From JBCCGR01 sp039029195 (GTDB taxonomy: Bacteria > Pseudomonadota > Alphaproteobacteria > Rhizobiales > Rhizobiaceae): a DNA stretch of 64,000 nucleotides. The notes under the pieces were generated by a model, which saw only the letters and a list, made by a program, of their open reading frames with translations, made no database searches and was not told where the DNA came from. Of the stretch, positions 1 to 8,348 are shown in pieces. Every line of letters begins with the position of its first letter. Position 1 is the first letter of the stretch. The stretch covers positions 12,344 through 76,343 of the forward strand of contig JBCCGR010000023.1 of the NCBI GenBank assembly GCA_039029195.1. Reading direction: 5' to 3'. The translations under genes were made by a program, and so were the position numbers.

Positions 1-97
1 GGTTGGATCAACCCGCAAGATGGCGTGATCATTCCAGAACGCAATCGAACACGCTCGCATCGCCCGCTTTGACCCGGAGCAAAACGGCTCCGGCGCG

Positions 98-1660
98 ATG
101 CTGCCAATGAAAGCCATTCTCGTGAACAAATTTGCCGCTCTCGGCCTGAACAAACATCTGACGGATATTGTGGAGCAGTTGGGGTTCGACGAGCCGACGC
201 CGATCCAACGGCAGGCAATCCCCTTCATCCTGGAAGGCATGGACGTGCTTGGTATGGCGCAGACCGGCACGGGTAAAACTGCAGCGTTCGGTCTGCCGAT
301 CATCCATCAGATGATGATCGACTATCAACGCCCCGGACCGAAATGCGCGCACACGCTCATTCTTGCCCCAACCCGTGAACTGGTGAACCAGATCGCCGAC
401 AATTTGCGGCAATACGTCAAGAAAACACCGATCTGGGTGTCGACGGTTATCGGGGGCGCCTCAATCAACGCGCAGATAAAGCATCTTCAGCGCGGCACGG
501 GCGTGCTGGTAGCAACGCCCGGTCGCCTGCTTGACCTTTGCGAGCGCAATGCGATCAATCTTAAGAGCGTCCAGCATCTCGTGCTGGATGAAGCCGATCA
601 GATGCTCGATCTCGGCTTCATTCACGCGCTTCGCAAAATCTCGAAGCTGGTGGGTGAACCTCGCCAGACCCTTTTGTTTTCTGCCACCATGCCAAAGCAG
701 GTGGAAACGCTGGCACAATCGTTTCTCGTCGAACCCGAACGCGTCGCTGTCAGCCCGCCAGGCACGCCTGCTGCAAAAATCCGTCAGCAGGTTCAGTTTG
801 TGGCTGCGCGCGCCAAGCCGGACTTGCTGAAAGAGCATCTCGGAGCTCATGCCGATCAGCTTTCACTGGTGTTTGCCCGCACGAAGCACGGCGCGGAGAA
901 ACTCAAAAAGCATCTGGTTGAGTGCGGCTTTGCGGCTGACTCCGTCCATGGCAACAAGACACAGGGTCAGCGCGAACGGGCGCTGAAAGCGTTCCGTTCG
1001 GGTGAGGTCAACATTCTGGTGGCGACAGATGTGGCAGCACGCGGGATCGATATTCCAGGCGTGAGCCATGTGTACAATTACCAATTGCCTGAAGTGCCGG
1101 AAAACTATGTGCACCGCATTGGACGCACCGCCCGCGCCGGAGCCGAAGGTGAAGCGATTGCCTTTTGCGCACCTGACGAAAAACGGCTCCTGAAGCAGAT
1201 TGAAAAACTGCTCGGTCGTTCCATTCCGGTGATTGGTGAGGTGAACGCAGATGCTTCAAGCGAAGCCGACACCGCAGAACCCGGCAAACCGGCTGGCAAG
1301 AAGAAGAAGAAGCCGCACCGCAAGGGGTTCAACCCAACGCGTGGCCCTACCCGCAAGCAGCGCAATCGCAAACAGCGTCAATCGGACGATGAGATCGAGG
1401 TCGCGCCTTCCATTGAGGCCAAGGCGACAGATGTCGCAGAGCAGAGGAAAAAGCCGCGTCGGCCAGAAAGGCGTGGCGAGAAGCGCGGTGACAAACGTGC
1501 CACTTCGAAGCACAGTTCGCGGAAGATCGAGGCCGCCAAGAAATCCCGGGAGGGTGCCCCCAAATCCGGCAACAACACCCGACCGAAATCCCGCAAGAGC
1601 CGCAAACCATCGTCTCAAGCGGCCGGCCCAAAAGGAAAACCCCGCCGACGAGCGGCATAG
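98..1660 (+). CDS. rhlE: DEAD-box ATP-dependent RNA helicase, RhlE type
   Basis: ATP-dependent RNA helicase that remodels RNA duplexes in ribosome assembly or mRNA decay. The 520-residue product shows the motifs in order: Q motif (PTPIQ near 33-37), Walker A AQTGTGKT (54-61), PTREL (91-95), DEAD (164-167), SAT (195-197) and the HRIGRTAR arginine-finger motif (339-346). After about residue 393 comes a long lysine/arginine-rich, probably disordered tail, as is usual in alphaproteobacterial RhlE-like helicases and likely to bind RNA. The start is uncertain: ATG codons at 98 and 107 and a GTG at 122 all precede the conserved core and none has a convincing ribosome-binding site. RhlE is the best family; other DEAD-box names are possible. 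Confidence 0.9.
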   Translation: MLPMKAILVNKFAALGLNKHLTDIVEQLGFDEPTPIQRQAIPFILEGMDVLGMAQTGTGKTAAFGLPIIHQMMIDYQRPGPKCAHTLILAPTRELVNQIADNLRQYVKKTPIWVSTVIGGASINAQIKHLQRGTGVLVATPGRLLDLCERNAINLKSVQHLVLDEADQMLDLGFIHALRKISKLVGEPRQTLLFSATMPKQVETLAQSFLVEPERVAVSPPGTPAAKIRQQVQFVAARAKPDLLKEHLGAHADQLSLVFARTKHGAEKLKKHLVECGFAADSVHGNKTQGQRERALKAFRSGEVNILVATDVAARGIDIPGVSHVYNYQLPEVPENYVHRIGRTARAGAEGEAIAFCAPDEKRLLKQIEKLLGRSIPVIGEVNADASSEADTAEPGKPAGKKKKKPHRKGFNPTRGPTRKQRNRKQRQSDDEIEVAPSIEAKATDVAEQRKKPRRPERRGEKRGDKRATSKHSSRKIEAAKKSREGAPKSGNNTRPKSRKSRKPSSQAAGPKGKPRRRAA

Positions 1661-1748
1661 GCAAATCCGGTCAATCGGCCGACAAGCTGATCAACCGACC
1701 CGTTCGTGTGGTCCCAAATGCCTATAACTCTGGTTTAATCGCCCATCC

Positions 1749-1767
1749 GAATGCCCGATGGGCATTC
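1749..1767. other. Hairpin between rhlE and the ferric reductase gene
   Basis: GAATGCCC at 1749-1756 and GGGCATTC at 1760-1767 form an 8-bp perfect stem with a 3-nt loop. It lies 89 bp after the helicase stop and 57 bp before the next start. No U-run follows, so it is not a classical terminator. It could be a processed 3' end or part of the next gene's leader. Confidence 0.4.
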
Positions 1768-1823
1768 AACGGCACGCTCATTGACGGTATCGCCCGCCCG
1801 ACGCTACACCGTGGGGGTTTGTT

Positions 1824-3161
1824 ATGAAGCCGTTTGGATTGATCGTTATAGTCGCTGCCATTGCCGGACCGCTTTGGTGGTTTGCACCACTTGCGGCAAA
1901 GCATGATCCTGGCGCCATGTTTTCCCAATATTTGGGCTCCACGGCGCTCATCGCAATGGCGATATCCCAGCTCATGGCCACACGCGTTGCCGGGCTGGAA
2001 TCGATCTTTGGGGGGCTGGATCGCATCTATGTGCTGCACAAATGGCTTGGCATCTGGGCCATCGCGACCATCTTGTTGCACGACACGATTGATGCCGATC
2101 TTAATGGCCTTGGGCCTGAGACCCTGTTGAATGATCTGGCTGAGACGCTGGGCGAAATCAGCCTCTACGGACTACTGATCCTCGTCGTGATCTCCATCGC
2201 GACATTCGTCCCCTACTCCCTGTGGCGCTGGACTCACAAATTCATGGGCCTGTTCTTCGCCCTTTCCGCCTTTCACTATCTTTTCATCCTCAAGCCCTTC
2301 GAAAATCTCGATCCGCTGGGGCTTTATGTCGGCGGGTTCTGTGTGCTTGGTCTGATCTGCTACCTTTACACACTGATCCCGTTTCGACTGCTACAAGGGC
2401 GCTATCGCTACAATGTCACCGACATTGAACGGGTGGGCGATACGGTTGCTGTCACCGCTGCCCCGGAAGGACGTGGACTTCATCATCGCGCAGGCCAGTT
2501 TGCCTTTGCTTCCATCAACGAACCATCGATGGGTGAAATCCACCCGTTCACCATTTCCTCCGCTAATGGTGCGGACAACAGCATTCGGTTTTCGATCAAG
2601 GCGTTGGGTGATCACACGCGATCATTCTCGAATGGTTTGACAGAGGGAACGCAAATTCTGGTTTCAGCTCCTTATGGGCATTTCGCCTGTGGCCGCTCGG
2701 GCGGTGATGAAATCTGGATAGCCGGAGGCATTGGTATTACGCCGTTTGCAGCAAGTGCCGCGGCCCTTCGCTCAGGTAAAATCAATCCGAAGGGAAAGAT
2801 CGACCTGTTCTACAGCGTACGGAACAAGGAAGACGCCATCCATCTGGAGGAGCTGATGGAAACGGCCAGAATGGTGGCCAACTTCACCGTTCACCTGAAT
2901 GTGTCATCCGCCGACGGACGACTGACGGCGAAGAAACTGGCGGATCAAGCCGGAGCAGCGTTGTCGGACGTGCACGCCTATTATTGCGGCCCGGAGGCGA
3001 TGCGAAATTCGCTCGCGGCAGGACTGGCGGCCCAGGGCATGAAGCCGTCCCGCTTTCACTATGAAGAATTCGAGATCCGGTCCGGCATCGGCTTGAGGCG
3101 TTTCGCCGGATGGCTCTGGGGATTGTTCGGACGCAGGTTTATGGCCTCGAATAGCGCGTAG
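1824..3161 (+). CDS. Ferric-reductase-like membrane flavocytochrome with FAD/NAD(P)H domain
   Basis: Predicted membrane electron-transfer protein passing electrons from NAD(P)H through FAD to haem in the membrane, and on to an acceptor that the sequence does not identify. The N-terminal ~190 residues have about six hydrophobic segments; His72 and His86, then His138 and His151, are spaced like the bis-haem ligands of the ferric reductase/NOX superfamily. The soluble half has the FAD motif HPFTISS (240-246), the nucleotide motif GGIGITP (301-307) and YCGPEAM near the C terminus. At 445 residues it is of normal length. A PepSY protein and a membrane LuxR-type regulator follow on the same strand, suggesting one redox-related unit. 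The substrate (ferric iron, oxygen or a protein partner) is unknown. Confidence 0.85.
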   Translation: MKPFGLIVIVAAIAGPLWWFAPLAAKHDPGAMFSQYLGSTALIAMAISQLMATRVAGLESIFGGLDRIYVLHKWLGIWAIATILLHDTIDADLNGLGPETLLNDLAETLGEISLYGLLILVVISIATFVPYSLWRWTHKFMGLFFALSAFHYLFILKPFENLDPLGLYVGGFCVLGLICYLYTLIPFRLLQGRYRYNVTDIERVGDTVAVTAAPEGRGLHHRAGQFAFASINEPSMGEIHPFTISSANGADNSIRFSIKALGDHTRSFSNGLTEGTQILVSAPYGHFACGRSGGDEIWIAGGIGITPFAASAAALRSGKINPKGKIDLFYSVRNKEDAIHLEELMETARMVANFTVHLNVSSADGRLTAKKLADQAGAALSDVHAYYCGPEAMRNSLAAGLAAQGMKPSRFHYEEFEIRSGIGLRRFAGWLWGLFGRRFMASNSA

Positions 3162-3361
3162 ACCTTTAGTTTATTGCTCCCGACATAAGCCTCAGGTGAA
3201 TTGTCGAAACAGTATTTTTTCAACAATTTCAGTGGGCTCGCACTGATTGCGGGCAATCGGTAGATGTGAAACTGGTCCGGCATCTCAAACTATGCCGAGG
3301 GCGACCATTCTTCAGTTTTGCAATCATCCGGTTTCAATCAAACCTGCTGAAAGGTCATGAA

Positions 3362-3673
3362 ATGAAAACTCTCAAGACGATATCCCCATTCACCCTGCCG
3401 CTCGCCCTGGCCGGTGCGCTTGCAGTCGGATCATTTACTGCCCATGCCGGCGTGACTGCTGGCGACGTGCTTGGAACCACTGAGGAAGAGGTTCGCGCCG
3501 CTCTGGAAAGCCAGGGTGCCAAGGTTGAGGAGATCGAAACCGAGGACGGTGTCATTGAGGTGGAAATTGCCATGGATGGCGCAACCCACGAACTCGAAAT
3601 CGACCCGGCAACAGGCAAGATCACCAAGATCGAGCTCGACGATGATGAGGATGACGACGATCAGGACGACTGA
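3362..3673 (+). CDS. Secreted PepSY-domain protein with acidic tail
   Basis: Small exported protein of 103 residues. The ATG at 3362 is chosen because it directly precedes a signal peptide (Lys-rich n-region, hydrophobic core, cleavage after AHA near residue 27) and has an AAAGG-like ribosome-binding site; a longer frame from 3266 lacks these. The mature part is one PepSY-type unit: a helix starting TTEEEVRAAL followed by strands ending EIDPATGKITKIEL. It ends in a run of about a dozen Asp/Glu residues that could bind metal ions. PepSY domains are linked to protease inhibition and to haem or iron reductases; the upstream flavocytochrome favours the second role here. Exact function unknown. 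Confidence 0.8.
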   Translation: MKTLKTISPFTLPLALAGALAVGSFTAHAGVTAGDVLGTTEEEVRAALESQGAKVEEIETEDGVIEVEIAMDGATHELEIDPATGKITKIELDDDEDDDDQDD

Positions 3674-3707
3674 TCGCGGATTCTGAGTTTGTAAGCAATC
3701 CCTTCGA

Positions 3708-3752
3708 TGCCGGTGTCGGGTCATTCAATCGCCCCTACGCCTGACACCGGCA
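3708..3752. other. Inverted repeat downstream of the PepSY gene
   Basis: TGCCGGTGTC (3708-3717) and GACACCGGCA (3743-3752) are perfectly complementary over 10 bp with a 25-nt loop, 35 bp after the PepSY stop. No T-run follows. Possibly an mRNA-end hairpin. Confidence 0.4.
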
Positions 3753-3758
3753 GCGGAC

Positions 3759-3832
3759 CTTCCGCACCGTTTGAACGGCAAGGGGCCGGGTCGGTGATGT
3801 TTTTCGTCAGCGATGTTTGGACGGTGCGGAAG
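3759..3832. promoter_or_regulatory. 12-bp perfect inverted repeat upstream of the membrane LuxR gene
   Basis: CTTCCGCACCGT (3759-3770) is exactly repeated in inverse orientation as ACGGTGCGGAAG (3821-3832), 50 bp apart. The right arm ends 9 bp before the TTG start at 3842 and its GGAAG could serve as that start's ribosome-binding site. The placement suits either two half-operators (autoregulation by the downstream HTH protein) or a long-range RNA stem sequestering the Shine-Dalgarno sequence. Which one cannot be told from sequence. Confidence 0.35.
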
Positions 3833-3841
3833 TGAATTGGC

Positions 3842-4402
3842 TTGAAAAGCCCTCAGGAGCGTGAAAACACTCACAATATGACGTTAAAACACCTCACAGC
3901 CCGCCATTGGAGCCTGCTCGGCGTTTTCGCCCTGCAGCTTGTCTGTGTCCTGTTTTTTGTTGGCGATTCCATAGCCGACCTGTTCGGTCTGGAAGAACCA
4001 CACGGACCCAATCAGGACGAGCGGATCGAACATTTTGTCGTGGTGGCGCTGGTGTTCAGTTTGGTGTTTTCAAGCTTTGAAATCTACCAGCTTCTGGTGC
4101 GCAACCAGCGCATCGAAAACCAGCTCAAGGCGGCGTCCGGCGCATTTTCCGAACTGCTGGAACAGCATTTCACAAACTGGGCACTGACAGAATCTGAGCG
4201 CGATGTGGCGCTCCTTGCCATCAAGGGGCTCGACATCGCCGAGATTTCCATTGTGCGAAACACCAAGCAGGGAACGATCAAGGCGCAACTCAACGCCATC
4301 TACAGGAAGGCCGACGTTAGCGGTCGGCCTCAGCTTATCAGCCTGTTTGTTGAAGAGCTGATGGCTTCTGCTCTGAGCGAGAAGCAGACAGCTGGAAAGT
4401 AA
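3842..4402 (+). CDS. Membrane-anchored LuxR-type HTH regulator
   Basis: Putative transcription regulator tethered to the inner membrane. The 186-residue product has two hydrophobic helices (about residues 25-45 and 65-85), a short linker with coiled-coil character (NQRIENQLKAA), and a C-terminal LuxR/GerE-like helix-turn-helix (LTESERDVALLAIKGLDIAEIS...TIKAQLNAIYRKADV). No receiver or ligand-binding domain is present, so the membrane part or a partner is the likely sensor. The TTG at 3842 has a GGAAG motif at good spacing; the ATG at 3878 is an alternative but its AGGAG is too far away. Neighbours are PepSY and the flavocytochrome. It converges on glpX with only one base between stop codons. 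Confidence 0.75.
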   Translation: MKSPQERENTHNMTLKHLTARHWSLLGVFALQLVCVLFFVGDSIADLFGLEEPHGPNQDERIEHFVVVALVFSLVFSSFEIYQLLVRNQRIENQLKAASGAFSELLEQHFTNWALTESERDVALLAIKGLDIAEISIVRNTKQGTIKAQLNAIYRKADVSGRPQLISLFVEELMASALSEKQTAGK

Positions 4403-4403
4403 C

Positions 4404-5402
4404 CTATTCAGGGCGCACCGAGCTGAACTTGTCCGCGTTCTGATGGCGCGCTTTTACGTGCCGCACGGTGCCCGAAGACGAACGCATCGCAATCGTGTGC
4501 GTATAAATGCTGTCGGAAGTAAACCGCACGCCGGAGAGCATGTTGCCATCCGTCACACCGGTGGCTGAGAACAGCACATCACCCTGAGCCATTTGTTCAG
4601 CGGTATAAACACGGGTTGGATCATCGACACCCATTCGTGCCGCTCGCTCACGTTTTTCAGCCGTGTCAAGGATCAGCCGGCCCTGCATCTGGCCACCCAT
4701 GCAGCGCAGCGCTGCGGCAGCAAGCACGCCCTCGGGTGCACCGCCAGCGCCAATGTAAAGATCAATACCAGTCTCATGCGGCTCCGTGGTGTGGATCACG
4801 CCTGCCACATCACCATCGCCAATCAAGCGGATGGCAGCACCGGTGGAGCGGATTTCCTCAATCAAATCACGGTGGCGCGGGCGGTCGAGCACGCAGGTCG
4901 ACAGCTCACTCACCTTCACGCCCTTGGCCTGTGCCACGGCCTTGATGTTATCTGCAGGAGACGCGGTGATGTCGATCAGACCGTCGGGATAGCCGGGCCC
5001 GATTGCGATCTTGTCCATATAAACATCCGGCGCATGAAGCAGGTTGCCGCGCTCTGCGAATGCGATCACCGCAAGAGAGTTCGGCAGGTTTTTTGCGCAG
5101 ATTGTGGTGCCCTCAAGCGGGTCGAGGGCCACATCAATCTTCGGACCGGTACCCAATCCGACTTCTTCCCCGATATAGAGCATTGGCGCTTCGTCACGCT
5201 CGCCCTCGCCGATCACCACGCGACCCTTAATATCAAGCTGGTTGAGCTCGGTGCGCATGGCATCAACGGCAACCTGATCGGCTTCCTTCTCGTCGCCCTT
5301 GCCGCGCAGCTTTGCCGCGGCCACGGCGGCAGCCTCCGATACGCGGACAAGTTCCAGCGTCAGAATTCGGTCGAGAACAGATTGATCAGCGGATTCGGTC
5401 AT
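4404..5402 (-). CDS. glpX: Fructose-1,6-bisphosphatase class II
   Basis: Hydrolyses fructose 1,6-bisphosphate to fructose 6-phosphate in gluconeogenesis; cytoplasmic and metal dependent. Family hallmarks are present: GEGERDEAPMLYIGEEVG near the N terminus and the metal/phosphate site DPLEGTT, followed by the conserved C-terminal fold. The ATG at 5402 gives 332 residues, close to the family norm; a start at 5462 would add 20 residues with no clear homology value. It lies downstream of hom on the same strand, a gene order I recall as common in rhizobia, where recJ often follows; here the next gene is convergent instead. The ~116 bp gap to hom leaves room for its own promoter. Confidence 0.93.
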   Translation of the reverse strand: MTESADQSVLDRILTLELVRVSEAAAVAAAKLRGKGDEKEADQVAVDAMRTELNQLDIKGRVVIGEGERDEAPMLYIGEEVGLGTGPKIDVALDPLEGTTICAKNLPNSLAVIAFAERGNLLHAPDVYMDKIAIGPGYPDGLIDITASPADNIKAVAQAKGVKVSELSTCVLDRPRHRDLIEEIRSTGAAIRLIGDGDVAGVIHTTEPHETGIDLYIGAGGAPEGVLAAAALRCMGGQMQGRLILDTAEKRERAARMGVDDPTRVYTAEQMAQGDVLFSATGVTDGNMLSGVRFTSDSIYTHTIAMRSSSGTVRHVKARHQNADKFSSVRPE

Positions 5403-5518
5403 GAGAAATGCTCTTGTGTTGGCTGTTTTGCCTTCTGTTTCAGAAGCCATGAAAAAAGGCAATTGGCAGCCCGCGATGAGGCCAGCAAAAATCGATTGAG
5501 TTGGTCCGGGCGGGGTGT

Positions 5519-6868
5519 TTATGCCCCGAGTTTTTCAATCCGGATCATCTGCGGTTCGGCGGCAAGCTCCCCATTGTCCCGAATGGCATCAAGCGCCCGG
5601 CGAATCGCCTCTTCGGTCGTCTCATGGGTGATGAGAATGAGCGGCTGAACCTCGTTCGAATGGTCCGCATTTGGATCACGCGGCGATGTCCGCCGCTGAA
5701 CGATCGATTCCAGCGAAATCGACTCCTTTGCCATTGCAGTGGCGATTGCCGCCATGGCGCCGGGGCGATCAAGGACAGACAGCCGAATGAAATATCCACC
5801 CTCATGGGCACGCATGCGGGCTCGCTGGTAGTCAGCAAGTGCCGCAGCGGGTTGGCCAAGGGCTGGTCCATGTTGATTGCCCGGACGGCTCTTCGCGATA
5901 TCTGCAATGTCACCTGCAACAGCGGAAGCTGTGGCATCACCCCCGGCTCCGGGGCCTGACATCATCAAACTACCAACCACGTCCGCTTCAATTGCAACCG
6001 CGTTTGTAACACCTGAAATCTGCCCGATGGGCGATGACGTCGGCACCATGGCCGGGTGAACGCGGGCTTCAACGCCGGTGTCAGACCGTTGCGCCACGCC
6101 AAGCAGCTTGATCGTGTATCCAAGCTCCGAAGCGGCCTGAATGTCCTCAATGGTGACCTTGGTGATGCCCTCGACGTAAATCTCATCGCCCGCGATCTTT
6201 GTGCCAAACGCAAGGCTGGTAAGAATGGCGAGCTTGTGGGCAGTATCAAAGCCTTCAATATCGAAGGTCGGATCCGCTTCAGCGTAGCCCAGCGTCTGAG
6301 CATCAGCGAGGCAGGCTTCGAAGGTTAGCCCCTCATCTTCCATGCGGGTGAGAATGTAATTGCATGTGCCGTTGAGAATGCCGTAGACGCGCTCCACATC
6401 ATTGGCGGTCAGGGATTCCCGCATGGCCTTGATGACCGGAATGCCGCCGGCAACTGCGGCTTCAAAATTGAGGAGCCGACCTGCTCCTTCCGCCAGAGCC
6501 GCCAGTTCAACACCGTGTTTTGCAAGCAGCGCCTTGTTGGCCGTCACCACGTGCTTGCCCGTCTGCAGTGCAGCTTTCACGGAATCATACGCGGGTCCGT
6601 CTTCGCCACCAATCAGCTCGACAAACACATCAATCGCATCATCATTTGCCAGCGCGACGGGATCATCAATCCATCGATAGGGAGACAAGTCGACGCCGCG
6701 ATCCTTGGATTTGTGACGGGCGTTGACAGCAACCACCTGCAGGGGTCGGCCACATCGTTCGCTCAGGGTTTCGGCTTTGCTCGTCAAAAGCTGGATGAGC
6801 GAAGAACCAACGGTTCCAAGGCCCGCAATCCCGATGTTCAAGGGAGCCGAAGACGATGAATTTGTCAT
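5519..6868 (-). CDS. hom: Homoserine dehydrogenase
   Basis: Reduces aspartate-4-semialdehyde to homoserine with NAD(P)H, feeding threonine and methionine synthesis. The Rossmann motif GIAGLGTVG sits at the very N terminus, then the catalytic domain with NGTCNYIL and EADPTFDIEG-type segments, and a C-terminal ACT domain (FIRLSVLDRPGAMAAIA) that usually mediates threonine feedback. At ~449 residues it is full length. The ATG at 6868 fits homologues; a TTG at 6883 has the better ribosome-binding site (GGAGG 10 nt upstream), so the start could be five codons earlier. The alaC-like gene lies 68-83 bp upstream on the same strand and glpX follows. Confidence 0.95.
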   Translation of the reverse strand: MTNSSSSAPLNIGIAGLGTVGSSLIQLLTSKAETLSERCGRPLQVVAVNARHKSKDRGVDLSPYRWIDDPVALANDDAIDVFVELIGGEDGPAYDSVKAALQTGKHVVTANKALLAKHGVELAALAEGAGRLLNFEAAVAGGIPVIKAMRESLTANDVERVYGILNGTCNYILTRMEDEGLTFEACLADAQTLGYAEADPTFDIEGFDTAHKLAILTSLAFGTKIAGDEIYVEGITKVTIEDIQAASELGYTIKLLGVAQRSDTGVEARVHPAMVPTSSPIGQISGVTNAVAIEADVVGSLMMSGPGAGGDATASAVAGDIADIAKSRPGNQHGPALGQPAAALADYQRARMRAHEGGYFIRLSVLDRPGAMAAIATAMAKESISLESIVQRRTSPRDPNADHSNEVQPLILITHETTEEAIRRALDAIRDNGELAAEPQMIRIEKLGA

Positions 6869-6950
6869 GGTGCTGCTTTGCAAGATGGATCAGCCTCCGG
6901 TGCAGCCGAAGGTGTTGATCGTTCGAACGAATGGTGAAGAGCAGCGTGGC

Positions 6951-8174
6951 CTAACTTGGCCTGTGGCTGCTCAATTGAACGACGTTGTGCATGGAATCCG
7001 TGTCGGTTGCAAGGAACCGTCGCAGGTTTCGTGCAGCCTGGCGAATGCGCTGTTCGTTCTCCACGAGAGCGATGCGGACATGATCATCGCCATACTCGCC
7101 AAACCCGATGCCGGGCGCCACCGCGACCTGGGTTTCGGCAAGCAGAAGCTTGGAAAATTCCAGCGAACCCATTGGCTTGAAACGTTCCGGAATTGGTGCC
7201 CAAGCAAACATTGTTGCCGCCGGTGGAGGCACATCCCAGCCCGCCTGATGAAAGGCCGCAACCAGCGTGTCCCGACGCTTGCGATAGACGTTTCTGATCT
7301 GCTCAATCTCGGTACCATCGCCATTGAGTGCCGCAGCAGCAGCTACCTGAATGGGAGTGAACGCGCCATAGTCGAGGTAGGATTTGACGCGGGTGAGTGC
7401 CGCAATCAGCCGCTCATTTCCAACCGCGAAGCCCATGCGCCAGCCGGGCATGGAAAAGCTCTTCGACATGGAAGTGAATTCGACCGCGATGTCCTTCGCT
7501 CCATCCACTTCCAGCAGTGAAGGCGGAGGCGTGCCATCAAAGTAAATCTCGGAATAGGCAAGGTCGGACAGCAGGATGATGTCGTGCTTGCGGGAAAATG
7601 CCACCACGTCCTTGTAAAAATCGAGCGAGGCAAGATGTGCCGTCGGGTTGGACGGGTAGTTGAGAATAAGCGCAGTCGGTTTGGGAATAGAATGCGAAAC
7701 GGCGCGCTCAAGCGTGGCAAAGAATGCACCGTCCGGGTTGGCATCGATGGATCGCACAACGCCGCCGGACATGATGAAGCCGAAGCCGTGGATCGGATAG
7801 GTCGGGTTCGGCACCATCACCACATCGCCGGGCGCGGTGATCGCCTGTGCCATGTTGGCAAAACCTTCCTTGGAACCAAGGGTCGCAACGATTTCGCGTT
7901 CCGGATCAAGCTTTACGCCAAAGCGTCGCTCATAATAGCGCGCCTGAGCAAGGCGGAGACCGGGAATGCCCTTCGAGGAGGAATAGCGATGGGTGCGCGG
8001 ATCCTGCGCGGCTTCGGCCAACTTGTCGACAATTGTCTGCGAGGTGGGCAGGTCCGGATTGCCCATGCCAAGGTCGATAATGTCCTCACCCGCCGCTCGC
8101 GCGTCTGCTTTCAGGCGATTGACCTGTTCAAACACGTAAGGGGGTAGACGGCGAATCTTGTGAAATTCTTGCAT
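6951..8174 (-). CDS. alaC: AlaC-like class I/II PLP aminotransferase
   Basis: Pyridoxal-phosphate transaminase, 407 residues, of the AlaC / LL-diaminopimelate aminotransferase-like group. The sequence shows DLGMGNPDLPT near the N terminus, the NYPSNPTA cofactor-binding segment, and the Schiff-base lysine in SMSKSFSMPGWRMGF. AlaC makes alanine from pyruvate and glutamate; rhizobial members are often labelled LL-DAP aminotransferase, so the exact substrate is not certain. It is followed at 68-83 bp by hom, suggesting co-transcription of amino-acid genes. An inverted repeat (8200-8243) lies just upstream of the start and may bind a regulator. Confidence 0.88.
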   Translation of the reverse strand: MQEFHKIRRLPPYVFEQVNRLKADARAAGEDIIDLGMGNPDLPTSQTIVDKLAEAAQDPRTHRYSSSKGIPGLRLAQARYYERRFGVKLDPEREIVATLGSKEGFANMAQAITAPGDVVMVPNPTYPIHGFGFIMSGGVVRSIDANPDGAFFATLERAVSHSIPKPTALILNYPSNPTAHLASLDFYKDVVAFSRKHDIILLSDLAYSEIYFDGTPPPSLLEVDGAKDIAVEFTSMSKSFSMPGWRMGFAVGNERLIAALTRVKSYLDYGAFTPIQVAAAAALNGDGTEIEQIRNVYRKRRDTLVAAFHQAGWDVPPPAATMFAWAPIPERFKPMGSLEFSKLLLAETQVAVAPGIGFGEYGDDHVRIALVENEQRIRQAARNLRRFLATDTDSMHNVVQLSSHRPS

Positions 8175-8199
8175 ATCACTCGACCTTTGGCGGTTTCGC

Positions 8200-8243
8200 G
8201 CAACAATTCTTGCAATTGCCGCATTCTCAAGACGAATTGTTGC
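8200..8243. promoter_or_regulatory. Inverted repeat upstream of the alaC-like gene
   Basis: GCAACAATTC (8200-8209) and GAATTGTTGC (8234-8243) are perfect 10-bp inverted copies, 24 bp apart, 26-69 bp upstream of the aminotransferase start. The region is AT-richer than its surroundings. A dimeric regulator site is plausible; no regulator gene is adjacent. Confidence 0.35.
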
Positions 8244-8348
8244 AAAACAGGCAAAATCAAAACCCGTTCACGCAACAAAACTCAACCGGCTCATGCCGGA
8301 ATCAGTCTCAGTTTTCAAGATAGACGAGGGATCTAGCGAGAATAAGCG

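Noticed and set aside
1251..1727. 158-codon frame overlapping the 3' end of rhlE
   Set aside because: A by-product of the Lys/Arg-rich tail in another frame; extreme Arg/Pro composition.
4593..5648. 351-codon open frame on the plus strand
   Set aside because: It lies antisense to glpX and the end of hom, both clearly real; its translation has no domain character.
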